Part shown: positions 42,940-54,652 of the stretch, piece after piece | Layout: each line of letters begins with the position of its first letter | Numbering within the stretch: position 1 is the first letter of the stretch | NCBI RefSeq assembly: GCF_000002235.5 | Contig: NW_022145605.1 | Span: 33,140,274 to 33,204,273, forward strand | Source of the DNA: Strongylocentrotus purpuratus | Taxonomy: Eukaryota > Echinodermata > Echinoidea > Camarodonta > Strongylocentrotidae | DNA: 64,000 nucleotides | Direction of reading: 5' to 3' | Position numbers and translations under genes: made by a program | Notes under the pieces: generated by a model | What the model was told of the DNA's origin: nothing | Database searches by the model: none | What the model saw: the letters and a program-made list of their open reading frames with translations, nothing else

Positions 42940-43035
42940 GTGAATGGGTTTTTACAGACGCATACAAATCAGACACGATTATTTACGTCCGGTGACCGAC
43001 CTTTAAAGTCGTACCATCCGAAAGACGTCCCTATT
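42940..43035 (-). mobile_element. SINE fragment, same family as 48840-48960
   Basis: GGTTTTTACAGACGCATACA, GATTATTTACGTCCGGTGAC CGACCTTTAAA and CATCCGAAAGACGT recur at 48846-48925. Confidence 0.6.
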
Positions 43036-43101
43036 CAACGAAGGAATACTCTTTTTGTTATCCTTTTGAATGTTGCGGCAAGAAGCAAGGGCGTGTTCTG
43101 C

Positions 43102-43577
43102 TAATAGGGACTTTTAGATTTGCACGTCGACAGCTTTGACTGCAACGCGTGACGTCATTTTAAGGCACTGCGCATGCGTCACGTCGTCTCAGTCGGCGAT
43201 CGAGAATGCGTCAACCTTGATTTTCCTAAATCTAGTACGGTACTAGTATATGCCGCGTGCGCATAAAATATACAGTTCCTCAGGTAGACAAAGCCTCACA
43301 AAGGAACATCCCTTCCCTGCTATTATGTAAAAATGTGTAGAACAGGTGTCACATGCATATTCACCTGTTCTACACATTTTTACATAATAGCAGTGAAGGG
43401 ACCACAGCAATAGGCCATTTTCGTAATGTAACCAAATAACCATGCATGCATGTATATCGTCGAGTGCAATCTAAAAGATTTCTGATTGTAGTCAACATGG
43501 GCAGTTGAGTACGTTGACACGCATGATCAGTCGGCGTTCGTCGTGTTCTCGTCCACTCAATCTAAAAGTCCCTATTA
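43102..43577. mobile_element. TIR element (TAATAGGGACTTTTAGATT ends), carries MITE C copy
   Basis: TAATAGGGACTTTTAGATT at 43102 is exactly mirrored at 43559-43577. The inside has GCGTGACGTCATTTTAAGGC and the MITE C copy at 43263-43412. No coding capacity. Confidence 0.8.
43263..43412. mobile_element. MITE family C, internally rearranged copy
   Basis: AAAATATACAGTTCCTCA, ACATCCCTTCCCTGCTATTA and the palindromic centre TAGAACAGGTG..CACCTGTTCTA are kept. The right outer arm is missing. Confidence 0.7.
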
Positions 43578-44060
43578 AAGAAGACTGCGGACGAATGTAC
43601 AACCATACAAAAGTCTTTGGAACCACTTTTATATTTACTAATGGGGTCAGGGGGTCCACTTTAGGGCCCCTGGATAACCGTCGTGAGCGATAAAAGCTCT
43701 AATTCATCAATTGAAATTTCGTGCTCCTTTCAAAGAGCACAAATAACCCTCCATTGAAGATGCCATCTTATTCAGCAAAAGCATAACACGCCCTTAATAC
43801 CGGACACAACATTTTATGGGAAGATGCCCTGATTTAATGAGTTTAATATGGAGGGCACCAAAGAGGATACAAAGGATTAATCCTTCACTGAATAGAGACT
43901 ATTGCTATATACATTGTTACCTTTCCTCGCTCCAGTGATCTCGAGGCTGCAGACAGCAAGAAATTGTGTAATAATAAAAGATCCCCGGGAGTTATAAGTG
44001 CTTGTTATAAAACTCACACTCTTTCCAATTTTATACAACACAATGTTGTCTAGGGAACCC

Positions 44061-44205
44061 CTTCTATACAGCAAACATGCATAATCGGTGACCATTGGTC
44101 CCCCACGGTCCCCTTTTTCTTGTGTTAATTGAGAGCTGATTTGAAGAGATAACCACCTGTCAGTGACTATGCAGGGAGGTCTAATCCCTCCTGGCCAGTG
44201 CAGAG
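44061..44205 (+). mobile_element. MITE family B, copy 6 (left end lost)
   Basis: CATAATCGGTGACCATTGGT, CCCCTTTTTCTTGTGTTAAT TGAGAGCTGA and AGGGAGGTCTAATCCCTCCT GGCCAGTGCA match the family. Confidence 0.75.
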
Positions 44206-44299
44206 GGAAAGTCATGTATTAAAAAGTACACAACTGAATCTGAAGAACGGGAAAGAGAATTGTCCGTGACAATAATGTCAACGAATTTCATCAAATTTA

Positions 44300-44540
44300 G
44301 ACGACATAGGTTTAGTCCTCACCCCCCCCCCGGCCCCCCACTCCGAGAACGGACGGACCCCATGCGTGTTGCCAAAATGTCCTTTTCGTAACAAAAGAAA
44401 AAGGTCGACCCGTATTGACTTTACACACCGGACTTTTGCTGAAAAAAGGGGGGGGGGGGGTCGGTTGGAACACGCATATACGTACCCTAAATAACACTGA
44501 GTGGGGGGGGGGGGGGTCGGGTCACCCCCTCCCCAATGGA
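44300..44540. repeat. Cluster of poly-C and poly-G tracts
   Basis: C-run at 44322-44330 and G-runs at 44448-44460 and 44503-44516. A local inverted arrangement of ACCCC/GGGGT. Confidence 0.7.
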
Positions 44541-46180
44541 AACAGCTCCCTTAATAGATGTTGCAGGGATTTACACGGTGGAAAGAAAAAAACTAGGGTC
44601 AAAATGCTGTTATAAAATCATCACACTGAACTGAAAAAATTAACATAAGTATGGTGGCAAAATAATATACGCAAAATTACAGTAATATTTCTTTTCAAAT
44701 TTGAATTTTGCAACTGCATGGCAGTGTTTAATTCACCCCATTTGTTGTGTACTAGATGAGTACTTCAATTTTCACTAATAGATCCTGCTGCTAGAAATAT
44801 ATTTTGGAGATCCTTGGGGTTTGCAAATAAATAGGGCCTTTAAATCACCGGAACCGAATTTTGTCAGGAGGGAAATAGAGGCATGGCTGTACATGTAAAT
44901 TAAAAAGTATACATTTTAAATCGGGAAGGATATGTCAAAGTCCCCCCTCTCCCACCTCCTTGATTATTTTTACTATTAGTTTTTTAGGTGCATTTCGGTG
45001 TCAAATGATCGATCGCAAACATCGTCTTGCTTTCCCAAAAGTAGTAAATAAGTATATTCAGAATTATTTAACAGACATCTTCTAAAAAATAAACGGTACC
45101 AAAACTTGGAAATCTCTTTTAAATGACCCTTCAACATTAGCAGCTATATCCAATCAAAAAGATATTTGATATAGCGCCTTTTCCTTGCAGTTACAAAGCG
45201 TTATATGAGTAGGTATGTTATTAAAGGGACTTGGTAAGTTGGTAACATTGTTCAGATGAGAGAAATGGTGCAGAGGAAGTGACTTCAATTAAAGATAATC
45301 TGAAAGTTTGAAAGAAAACAGACTACTATTAATGATATAAATTGGGAAAAACTGATCTGATCGCTTCGTTAATTATCCCAACTATATTATTACAATTTGA
45401 TTACATTTTAGGTGAATGTATCTCGTCAAAAAGCTATGAATTAGCTGTATAAACCATTCCAGACATTTAAATTAAAGTGTTGACAGCTTTTTAAAGCCTG
45501 TCTTATGTCTTATTGTCATGGAAAAACGGTTGAAAATCCAAAACTGGAATTTACTGTTAAAGGGTGTTGACCAGTGATGCCTTCAAAGAAAACCATAAAT
45601 ATCTTTGTAATTTGAGAATTTTTTTTCAGGATTGTTTGCATGCTAGAGGGTTAGTACAGTAGAAGGAATATGATAAGTAACATTTCATACAAAAATTACA
45701 CAGTTTTTTTTTATCAACCATCAACAATATCACCGAGTCACTTTAAGGACACTCCTACGTGGATGTTAGAAGGTCTTTCTTTATGTTCCTTCAGCTTATA
45801 TCAACAGACAAAGTAGGCAAAAGGAAACATTATATCGCAGAAAACAAGGCAGAATGTGGGAAAAAAAATTATTCAAGATTTCAAAAGAATAACAAACATT
45901 TACAATAAAGGTTTAACATCTAATCTGAAGAGAGTAGGAAATGAGTGTGCCTAATTAAAAGCCTGTTTGTTATTAAAGTAAAATGTTAAACAATGTTTTT
46001 TAACGATATTTGAATGTCATTATGTCAGGTCATTCTCGTATGGTTATTTATTTATACTGCTTCCTCATTATACGAGAAGAGGAAGCAAGAAAATGTTGTT
46101 TAATCCCGTTAATTTTGTTGGTAATATAAAACTTAGGAGAATAAAATTATCGACTCCGAAATGTCATTCTCTCATTAAAA
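44541..46180. other. No gene seen outside the possible MITE
   Basis: AT-rich sequence. A LINE-tail-like word (ATAGCGCCTTTTCC..AAAGCGTTATATGAG) at about 45170-45210. No coding signal. Confidence 0.4.
45225..45745. mobile_element. Possible MITE with AAAGGGACTTGGTAA ends
   Basis: AAAGGGACTTGGTAAGTTGG at the left and CACCGAGTCACTTTAAGG at the right are a diverged inverted pair. The left end resembles TTAAAGTGACTTGGTAACAT at 14341. Confidence 0.45.
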
Positions 46181-46304
46181 TTAAACAATGGACTTCCGGA
46201 AAAATAAATACAGTGACGATGCATCCCCACACCCACGCACACACTTGAGGTCTGTGATATGTCTAAACGGGACACTTGGATATCATGGTCGGATCTTCTC
46301 CTTT

Positions 46305-46376
46305 GGTGGGGTGGGGTGGGGTGGGAGGGGGTGGGGTGGGATGGGGATGGGGAGGGGAGGGGGAGGCGCGGGCGGG
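46305..46376 (+). repeat. G-rich tract with strong G-quadruplex potential
   Basis: More than ten runs of three to five G separated by one or two bases (GGTGGGGTGGGGTGGGGTGG, ATGGGGATGGGGAGGGG). The complementary strand is equally C-rich. Confidence 0.85.
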
Positions 46377-46474
46377 TTTTTTCTGACTACTCCTGTCTGA
46401 CGATCCTAAATTCGGCATTGGATACCTCACGGTTCAAATGGGTGAAGTACACTCGTGTTTATCACTTATAAAAA

Positions 46475-46570
46475 AAGGAGAAGGAGAAGAAGAAGAAGAA
46501 GAAGAAGAAGAAGAAGAAGAAGAAGAAGAAGAAGAAGAAGAAGAAGAAGAAGAAGAAGAAGAAGAAAGAA
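46475..46570. repeat. (GAA)n microsatellite
   Basis: About 27 perfect GAA units after a short GGAGAA lead-in. Confidence 0.97.
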
Positions 46571-46740
46571 ATTGAAGATGTGGAAGACCATCTGCCTAAA
46601 AAGCATGTTGCTGAAATAAGAAGAGGAAGAAAATGAAGAAAAAGGGGAAAAAATGAGGTAGAAGAAGACTTTGGATGGATATAGTTTACGATAGGCCGGG
46701 AAGAAAGAGATAGATAGAGAGAAAGATATTTGGAGAAATT

Positions 46741-46875
<135 letters not shown>

Positions 46876-47376
46876 GCAGGGGGTTGCGTGCGAGCACTGA
46901 CTTATAAAAAGACAATGTTGTTGTTGTAGGCGTTTAGATGGCGCTCTTTTAATCTAGTCAGATTATCTGCGCCACGGCGTTCCCTCTTTGATGTTCATCT
47001 TTTCGAACTTTCGATCTTGGCTAACTTTTACTAATGTTTTTTTTTTTTTGCTCTGTCTTTCCAGACTCCTGTTTTCGAGTTCAGAGTTGGCTCATTATGT
47101 CTCAGCGAAGTGCTACTATGCACGATTTAGTATACCCCCCTCATCATTAGCAGTGCATTTTAATCATATAGGGATGTCATCTCTATGAATTTAATACAGA
47201 TGATATTCAAACATTTCAATCATAATCATATTACTCACAGAGGAAAACGCACTGTACGATCCTTTCAGATCTGTTTGTAGATTTAATATAGTCTAAGAGA
47301 ACTCTAAAATCCGATAAATTCCCTAATAACTTTACTAAATCTAATGTATCACATCTCAATCGTCTTTGCATTATAA

Positions 47377-47745
47377 ATAATAACAATAAACAATATTTAT
47401 AAGGCGCTTAATACTGGTGTCTCTAAGCGCACCATATTCTGACTTAACAATTATTTACCAAAACTTATAATAAACACACAACTTAAAAATCTGTTCTTTA
47501 TTCAATAAATCATGCATATATAATAATAAAAAATAAGATAAGAGTGAGATCAAACAAACATGCATACAAGAGGTCAAACATAGGATCAAACATAGGATCG
47601 AACAAACAAAAAATAAGACGGTGTGCACCTCCTTTGACCGACTCACAACTGCAGAATATTATTTATGAATTGAAAAGATGCGTTTTCAGCAAGGACTTGA
47701 ATTGGTCGAGAGAATGAATATTATGAAAGTGCGCTGGTAATTTGT
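47377..47745 (-). mobile_element. LINE 3' end (L2/CR1-like): RT tail and 3' UTR
   Basis: On the minus strand, WNKLPAHFHNIHSLDQFKSL LKTHLFNS and stop (about 47735-47650) is the classic post-RT tail. The 3' UTR follows and ends GCGCTTAGAGACACCAGTAT TAAGCGCCTTATAAATATTG, the stereotyped L2-type end. The UTR also occurs at 7447-7640. It abuts a different LINE at about 47745. Confidence 0.75.
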
Positions 47746-48770
47746 TCCAAAGGATAGGGGCATTTACTGAGAGATATAGAGATTATCCTTCTTTCTCTTT
47801 CATATTGATCGCAATGTAGTATCAAATGTTCTATAGTTTCTGAAACCTTACAAAGGTGACATAGTCCATCTTCATGTTGATTAATAATGTGCTGATAATG
47901 ATTAAAGTACTTCCTCATTTCTAGTAAAACCTTGAATATTTGATGTTTTTGTGACATTTGGCTGTATTCTCCATAAATGTCTTCCCTTCAATCAGGACTC
48001 CCAATGGTATTGCCAGATCTCTTTTTAAACTGGAGACAAAGGTCTGTCAATTCTTCCTTCATGGAAACAATTTTTAGTTCAATGTTTTCTTTCAGCGCTA
48101 CTTTTTTGGCGAGATTGTCTGCAATTTCGTAACCTCGAACACCGCAATGGGAACGTATCCATTTAAAGTTGATCTCTATATCTGACATTTTTAGTATTTA
48201 AATTTTGTACACAATAATTATCAGGGTATTTTGAGCTTTTTTGACTGCTTTCTAGAGCCTGAATTGCTGACAATGAATCTGTTAAGAAAAAACTGACATT
48301 CCTATACAATCTTTTAGCCACTCAAAGGCCATCACTATCCCTACTAATTCTGCCCTCATTATGTTTATTGATGATAACCTATAGCATTTTGTTATGCCCA
48401 GCTCTGGAATATAGAAAGCAGATCCAGTGCTTTTGTCCTCTTAATTTAGATCCATCGGTGTATATTTTTTGTTAATAACCTATTCATCTTGTATGCATTC
48501 TTTATAATACACAGTTCTTGTATATCAGGAAGAGAGTTTTTTTTCTTCTTATTAATAATTGTGTGAATATAATAAGAAATATTAGGCGTTGAATAACAGC
48601 AGAAAGCTTCGAGTAACAGTCTTTTACTCACTGAAGGTTGCTCAACTTTAAAACTTTAAAATCGGTATTGCATACTCTTTCGATAAAAGGACTTTGACCT
48701 GGTTTCCAGTCAAACTGCTCAAAATACCAGCACGGTTTGATAAGTCGTAAAGTTGGATGGTTGTTTTATT
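47745..48770 (-). mobile_element. LINE fragment with RNase H domain and zinc-knuckle tail (I/R1/Jockey-like)
   Basis: Minus-strand pieces in order: GSAFYIPELGI, SINIMRAELVGIVMAFEWL and FFLTDSLSAIQALESSQKS (about 48400-48245), then FKWIRSHCGVRGYEIADNLA KK (about 48160-48100), then DGLCHLCKVSETIEHLILHC (about 47880-47815). These are the core strands, the DSLSAI and SHCG..GNE.AD motifs of RNase H and a C-terminal CCHC-type knuckle. The reading frame shifts between blocks and the upstream RT part is mostly lost, so it is a decayed copy. Confidence 0.8.
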
Positions 48771-48821
48771 TATTTGACCATAAGCAAATTGTATGCCGTA
48801 TATATAAAAAGGAGTCCCACG

Positions 48822-49015
48822 CGTGTGTGTGTGTGTGTGTATTGGGTTTTTACAGACGTGTATCAATCAGATACGATTATTTACGTCTGGGACCGACCTT
48901 TAAACGTCACCATCCGAAAGACGTGACTCAGTTTCGAACCTGCGTCCTCGGCTGAATCAGTTTGTAAATTCCACTTTTTAGCTGGATTACAGGCGCACGC
49001 CACAACGCCTAGTTA
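48822..49015 (-). mobile_element. SINE, minus strand
   Basis: A (GT)n run at 48822-48840 borders GGTTTTTACAGACGTGTATC AATCAGATACG, CATCCGAAAGACGTG and GTTTCGAACCTGCGTCC, whose reverse complement has the B box GGACGCAGGTTCGAAAC. The body is shared with 42940-43035. Confidence 0.6.
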
Positions 49016-49690
49016 GAAGAACCAGTGATAAATTATTGATACTTCATAATACTTCAATTGAGATTAGAATATACTTTTTATGGTGGACAGTTGCTAAAAT
49101 CGATTTTGATTTATCATTATTGATTTACCAATAGAAGCCATTGGACTATGCAAATGCGATACAAACACACCAACAGATGGCGCCATTGATTTTATTGTAA
49201 AGTAAAGATGAACTTTCAAGTCGGGCAGAGTTGGTGATTTTTAACGTGGGTGGGGAAACCCTCATGTGCAAAAAAAAAAAGAAAAAAAAAAAGAAGATAG
49301 ATAAAACCACATGATTGACGCATTCAATGAAACTCAAATCAAATCATTTCCAAATTAATGAAATTGAATAAAGCACAAAGGCAAGCAAAATATATTGTAG
49401 AATCATCATAAATGATAAAGAAAAAGGGAAACTAAAAACCGACAACAAAAATAAAGCTAGTATGTCCTCTAGTTTTTACACTGAACGCCAAGATGACTGG
49501 AATAAGTTTGATACCCTTGCATTTTCATTTAATTTTTACTTCTAAAACAATCGGAAAGACTTTCGAAAAATCAACTTAAGGGCTATTTCATTTTCCCTAC
49601 TGAATAGAATCATTTTCGGTTTACGAATAAGGATTACGGATTGCGGCATTCTAATACATATTTGAATACGTGAATACTATTTAAAAAATT
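49016..49690. other. No gene seen
   Basis: AT-rich, with an A-run near 49268-49291 and no coding signal. Confidence 0.45.
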
Positions 49691-49693
49691 CCC

Positions 49694-49876
49694 TTAAAGG
49701 CCCACTGCACTACTGGTAGCTACTTGCGCCCTCTATAGAACAAACAATGCCTAATCGGTGACCATTGGTCCCCCATGATCCTCTTTTTCTTATGTTAACT
49801 GAGAGCTGAGTTGATGAGATAACCACCTTTCCAGTGACCTTGCAGAGCGGTCTAATCCCTCCTGTAAACTACGGCA
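49694..49876 (+). mobile_element. MITE family B, copy 7
   Basis: Starts TTAAAGGCCCACTGCACTAC. The core is well kept (GCCTAATCGGTGACCATTGG, CATGATCCTCTTTTTCTTAT GTTAACTGAGAGCTGA). The best-preserved plus-strand copy. Confidence 0.8.
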
Positions 49877-50610
49877 GATAAGCTATTACAAATTTTTGGT
49901 ATGGGGTCATGAATTTGGTTCAAATTAACACATTGGAAGCATATGCGTTCCTACAATATTCATTGATCGTTGTCGCTGTTGAAATCGAGTCTAAAGTTAT
50001 GAAATTATAAATAATGAAATCTTTATGTTGTATAGCTCCCTCTCAAGGTCAAGATATTAATTTATCTATAACAGAATGTTTCTTGACTAAAATCGACCGA
50101 TTAGCTATTCCCGTTTGGAAATTATATATCACAACTACATATTTTGAGATTTTCATGGTCGCAGCTACCATTGCACGGCCATAGGCACTATTTGAAATTT
50201 ATCAATATTTACCGGGAGCACCGGTAAATTTTTATATTCAATTTTTCTTGAAAACAGAAGTGTTTTAGAGGCTGTTTTTTTTAATGCTTATAATACATGC
50301 TCAGGGGCATCTAAATATATTAAAATTGTAAATATTCACTATCCACCCAATTTTCAAAATTTCCCAAAACTTTGTATTCCCGTTAATTTTATTATTTGAG
50401 AGTCTTTTTGATCGTGTTTTCTGTGGAATATTTACGATTAACAAAAAAAATTAACATCTAAGATTGAAATTTATTCAAATTCAATTTCTTTCAGAAGTGA
50501 AATAGCCTTGCTGAGAGAAGCAAACATAATGAAGCCAAATCCCCAATCCAACTCCACACCGTCCGCCTGATTTTCCAACATTCGCGGTAATGATATTTTT
50601 GTTCAAGCTT
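49877..50610. other. No gene seen; AT-rich
   Basis: No domain-bearing frame or recurring repeat recognised. Confidence 0.45.
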
Positions 50611-50617
50611 TTGCGGG

Positions 50618-51202
50618 TCTGTTTTTGATCTGTTGTGGGGCTGTTGTTGGTCTGTTGTGGGTCTGGTATCGGTCTGTTGTGGGTCTATTGTGAGTCTCGT
50701 ATCAGTCTGTTGCTGGTGTAGTATCGGTATGTTGTCGGTTTGTTGTCGGTTTGTTGTTGGTCTGGTATCAGTCTGTTGCTGGTGTAGTATCAATATGTTG
50801 TCGGTTTGTTGTCAGTTGTTGTTGGTCTGTTGTGGGTCTGTTGTGGGTCTATTGTGGGTCTGGTATCAGTCTGTTGCTGATGTAGTATCGGTATGTTGTC
50901 GGTTTGTTGTCAGTTTGTTGTTGGTCTGGTGTCGGTCTGGTGTCGGTCTGTTGTCGGTCTGATGTCGGTCTGTTGTCGGTCTGGTGTCGGTCTGGTGTTG
51001 GTCTGGTGTTGGTCTGGTGTCGCTAGGTTGTCAATCTGGTGTTGGTTTGTTGTCGGTCTGGTGTCGTTCTGGTGTCGGTCTGGTGTCGGTCTGGTGTTGG
51101 TCTGGTGTTGGTCTGTAGTCGGTCTGGTGTCGGTCTGGTGTCGATCTGGTGTCGGTCTGGTGTCGGTCCCGTGTCGGTCCTGTGTCGGTCTGGTCAATGT
51201 GG
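50618..51202 (+). repeat. 11-bp minisatellite (GGTCTGGTGTC-type), about 580 bp
   Basis: About fifty units of GGTCTG(G/T)TGT(C/G/T). The right part is the more regular; the left has TTGTGG and TTGTCG variants and a higher-order repeat of about 130 bp (GTCTGTTGCTG(G/A)TGTAGTATC at 50706, 50771 and 50870). 11 is not a multiple of 3, so all three frames stay open, giving long Ser/Val/Cys/Gly or Thr/Arg/Pro frames that are not genes. Confidence 0.95.
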
Positions 51203-51870
51203 CTATGGTATCATGGAGGAGGAAGCGCATGCACTAGGATATGTCATGTATAAAAGCGGTTATGAGAATGCTACACAATTAAAAGCGGTAATTTTTCGTG
51301 CAGATTAAATTATAACCTAAACGTAGGGGCATATACCATGTTATGATACATAGTTATAAATAAGCCTATCTGCCTTCAGTAAAAAAGAAAGTGGGTTATA
51401 TATCATTCAACATTATATATATAAACCGTCACTGAAATATAATAAAACATATATCCAATTAAAGAAAATTAATGATCTACTAACATCAATTATTAAAAAT
51501 AAAGCCTAGAGCTTTCACACTGATATATATATACATTGCTATAATCGTTAGATAGTCGGATTTAGAAAATTGCAAAAATAGAGCAATAAAAAAATCTCAG
51601 CAGACATCTACAAGAATGTTGGAGAGTATTGAAAGGTCTCTGAGAAGGAAGATGGCATAGATAAGATGGACATATTGACACATAATGACGTTTAACAAAG
51701 AGCGTAGGGGGGTGGGGGGGGGGCGGAAGTTAATAACAAAATAGAAGGATCTAAAGATAGAAGAAATGGATTTGGCCTATTCTGCGGCATGATGGATATG
51801 AGATATCATTGAGGGAAGGATGGAATGAAAAAGACAGAGGGGAAGGGGGAGGGGGTGCTCTTCAGCAGAG
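51203..51870. other. No gene seen
   Basis: AT-rich sequence ending in a G-run (51709-51723). Confidence 0.45.
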
Positions 51871-51873
51871 CAC

Positions 51874-51879
<6 letters not shown>

Positions 51880-51921
<42 letters not shown>

Positions 51922-51939
51922 GAGGGGTGAGAGAGAGAG

Positions 51940-52020
<81 letters not shown>
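51880..52020. repeat. (GA)n array with interspersed GGGGTGA
   Basis: GA repeats broken by GGGGTGAGAGAGAGAGGGGTG and GATAGATAGATAG. Long Leu/Ser frames here are artefacts. Confidence 0.95.
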
Positions 52021-52021
<1 letters not shown>

Positions 52022-52149
52022 CCATACGAAAGTTAATGAACATGTGCAGCTGTAAAACATTTTTGTTTAGCAATAAAAACAAAGATTGCTCATCAACATT
52101 TGAATGGCCAGATGCCCCGTTCTTGCATTTTATTTTAGAGACTCCGTTA

Positions 52150-52359
52150 TTGTTAAAGGTATCAGGCGCGGATCCAAGGGGGGGGCGAGCGTGCCTTGCC
52201 CCCCCCCCCCCCGCAAAAGAAAAAAAAAGAAAAAAAAAGGAGAGAGAGAGAAGGAAAAGAAGGGAAAGAGGAGAGAAAGGGAAAAAAAAGAAGAGGAAGA
52301 AAAAAAAGAAAAGAGGGAAGAAGGAGATCGGGGGGGGGGGGAAGGACTTGCCTCCCCCT

Positions 52360-52402
<43 letters not shown>

Positions 52403-52920
52403 AAAAAAATATAAGAGAAGGAAGGAAAGGGAAAGAAAAAGATAAAGAAGAGATAAAGGGAAGGACAAAATAGGAAGAAGAAAAGAAAAGAAGGGGGATA
52501 TCAGTTGCAATTTTCCCGCCTACAAGTTGTGGATCGAGGGGGGGGGGGGAAGACCCTAGCCTCCCCCCCCCCGTCCCCGCTAAAAAAAAGAGAGAAGGAA
52601 GGAAAAGGAAAAGAGGAGAGCTAAAAGGGAACAAAAAGAGGAAGAAAAAAAGAAAAGGGAGAAAAGAAGCGGAGATCAGTTGCGGTTAATCCCGCCAACA
52701 ATGTGTGGAGCGGGTTGGGGACCAAAATGACCGTGCCCCTCCCCCCCCCAGCAAACCTAAAAGAGAGATAAGGAAGAGAAGGGAAAGTGAAAGAGGAGAG
52801 AAAGGGAAAGGAAAAAAAGAGAATAAAGAAAGGTAAGGGATATCAGTTGCAATTTTCCCGCCAACAAGGTGTAGATCAGAGGGGGGGGGGGGGGGGGGGG
52901 GCACTGGCATACTGATAGGG
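52150..52920 (-). repeat. Pyrimidine/poly-G satellite array, minus orientation
   Basis: Repeats of about 170 bp with anchors GGATATCAGTTGCAATTTTC (about 52496, 52838) and GGAGATCAGTTGCGG (52671), each followed by CCCGCC(A/T)ACAA..TGTG and a G- or C-run. The purine-rich filler is AGAAAAGG-like. It is the same family as 53915-55740, in the opposite orientation. Confidence 0.8.
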
Positions 52921-52954
52921 GAGGGGGGGGGGGGTGTTGGAGAAATAGAATTCA

Positions 52955-53914
52955 AACGTGGTTTATTTATAATTCCATAACGGTGGTTAACAAATAATGC
53001 TGAAATGAGATAATTTTCCTCACTTCATGCGTTTGTTGGAAAATGACAAATTCCTAAATTTACAGCCAGGCAAGAAAATGCTTCTTGAGATGCCTACATA
53101 TCAGGGCCGGCGGAACGGCGGGGATCGGGATCCTCGAGCCCCTCCCCCACACTTTCTTTGAAAAAGTATATTAAAGAGAAATAGAAAGAAAGAGAGCAAG
53201 AAAGAAAAAATTGTTAACTGCCAGTGTCACATTGTAATGGGGTATCAAAATATGCTCATCTGACCATGATTAAAATTAATGCCTAAAATTCTAAGGGCTC
53301 TGCCCCCTAGATTCCACCTAGGGCCCTAAGGCGGGACTCAGATGCTCATATGACGGTCATTTAATGCCTAAAACCCCTGATATCGAATGTCATCAAATAT
53401 GTTTTTTTCCTTTTAACATAATAATTGTTTTGCGACTCAATTCAGGCCTGACTAAATATAAACTTTTTCGTAAGGCAACAGACAAGCAATTTAGTTATAT
53501 ACCTGATTAACATTTGAAGATTTCCTACACTAGTGCCTGGCCGTGCGTGTTCCATATTTGAACACTAAGTTGCACCAGAAATTGCAACATGTGCATTATA
53601 AGCTCCAAACGCTTTCTTTCATACAAATACACCAACAAAAAATCCCCAAAGCTTGAATGCATACTATTTCACAAGATGTAATTAAACAATATGAATTATA
53701 TTAATGATACACTGACATGTACATGCAAATGCATGATAATTTTTGCGCTTCTTGCTCCCAGCAAGATAGTTTCCTCCTACATTTAATTATGTTGCTGTTA
53801 TGAGTTTATGAGTTTATATTCATATTTTTGTTATCAAACAGGAATAAATAAATGAATATATAAATACATTTGTACAATGATAATTGTAAAATGATGATAG
53901 AAGAACCAATGAAG
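52955..53914. other. Spacer between the two opposite arrays; no gene
   Basis: AT-rich, with one GGGCTCTGCCCC word near 53296. No coding signal. Confidence 0.5.
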
Positions 53915-54001
53915 ATCGCAACTGATCTTCCCTAATTCCTTTTCTTTTCTTCCTCTTTGTTTTCTGTCCCTTTCTCTCCTCTTTCCCTTTCACTTCCCTT
54001 A

Positions 54002-54060
<59 letters not shown>

Positions 54061-54621
54061 AATTTGCTGAGGGTGACAGGGGCCCTTCGCCCCCTCCCCC
54101 GATCCACGCGATTTTGGTGGGATTAATCGCAACTGATCTCTGCTTCTTTTCACCCTTTTCTTTTCTTCTTCCTCTTTTGTGTTTCATTTTAGCTCTCCTC
54201 TTTCCCTTTCCCTTCTTTCTCTCCTTTTTTTGGCGGGGAGGGGGTGGGTTGTCGGGGAGGGGGCACAGGCAAAGGCCTTTCTCCGCGATCCACATCTTGT
54301 TTGCAGAAAAATTGCAACTGATATTCCTTCTTTTCTTTTCCTCTTTTGTTTCTTTCCCTTTCCTTCCTTCTCTCTTGTTTTGCGCGGGGGGGGGGGGGGG
54401 GGGGACAACAGCATGGGCAGCAAGGCCCTTCCTGCCCCCAATCTCCTTCTTTTCGCTTTTTTCTTTTCTTCTTATTTTTCTCTTATTTCCCTTTCCCTTC
54501 TTTTCCTTCCTTCTCTCTCTCTCTTTGCTAAGGGGGGGGGGGGGGGGGAGGAGGGGTACAAATCGGGACAAATTGCAACTGATCTCCCTACCTTTCTTCT
54601 TCCTCTTTTCCCCCTTTCCCT

Positions 54622-54652
<31 letters not shown>

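Larger units (their letters stand above)
42765..44065. mobile_element. Foldback structure of about 1.3 kb with nested elements
   Basis: The left arm (42765-42935: TTCCCAAGACAACATTTTGT, GAGAGTGTGAGTTTTATAAC AAGCAC, GCCTCGAGATCACTGGAGCG) is mirrored at 43890-44055 (CGCTCCAGTGATCTCGAGGC, GTGCTTGTTATAAAACTCAC AC). Between the arms lie a SINE scrap (42945-43030), a TIR element (43102-43577) and a MITE C copy. Confidence 0.75.

Noticed and set aside
50618-51202. CRISPR-like regular repeat
   Set aside because: Units are contiguous, 11 bp, with no unique spacers; the genome is eukaryotic.
50491-51237. Cys/Val/Ser and Thr/Asp/Arg repeat proteins on both strands
   Set aside because: An 11-bp minisatellite is open in several frames; no start context, no splice support.
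51777-52634. A 285-codon minus-strand frame
   Set aside because: Made of (GA)n, poly-G and pyrimidine satellite; hydrophobic or Ser/Leu runs only.
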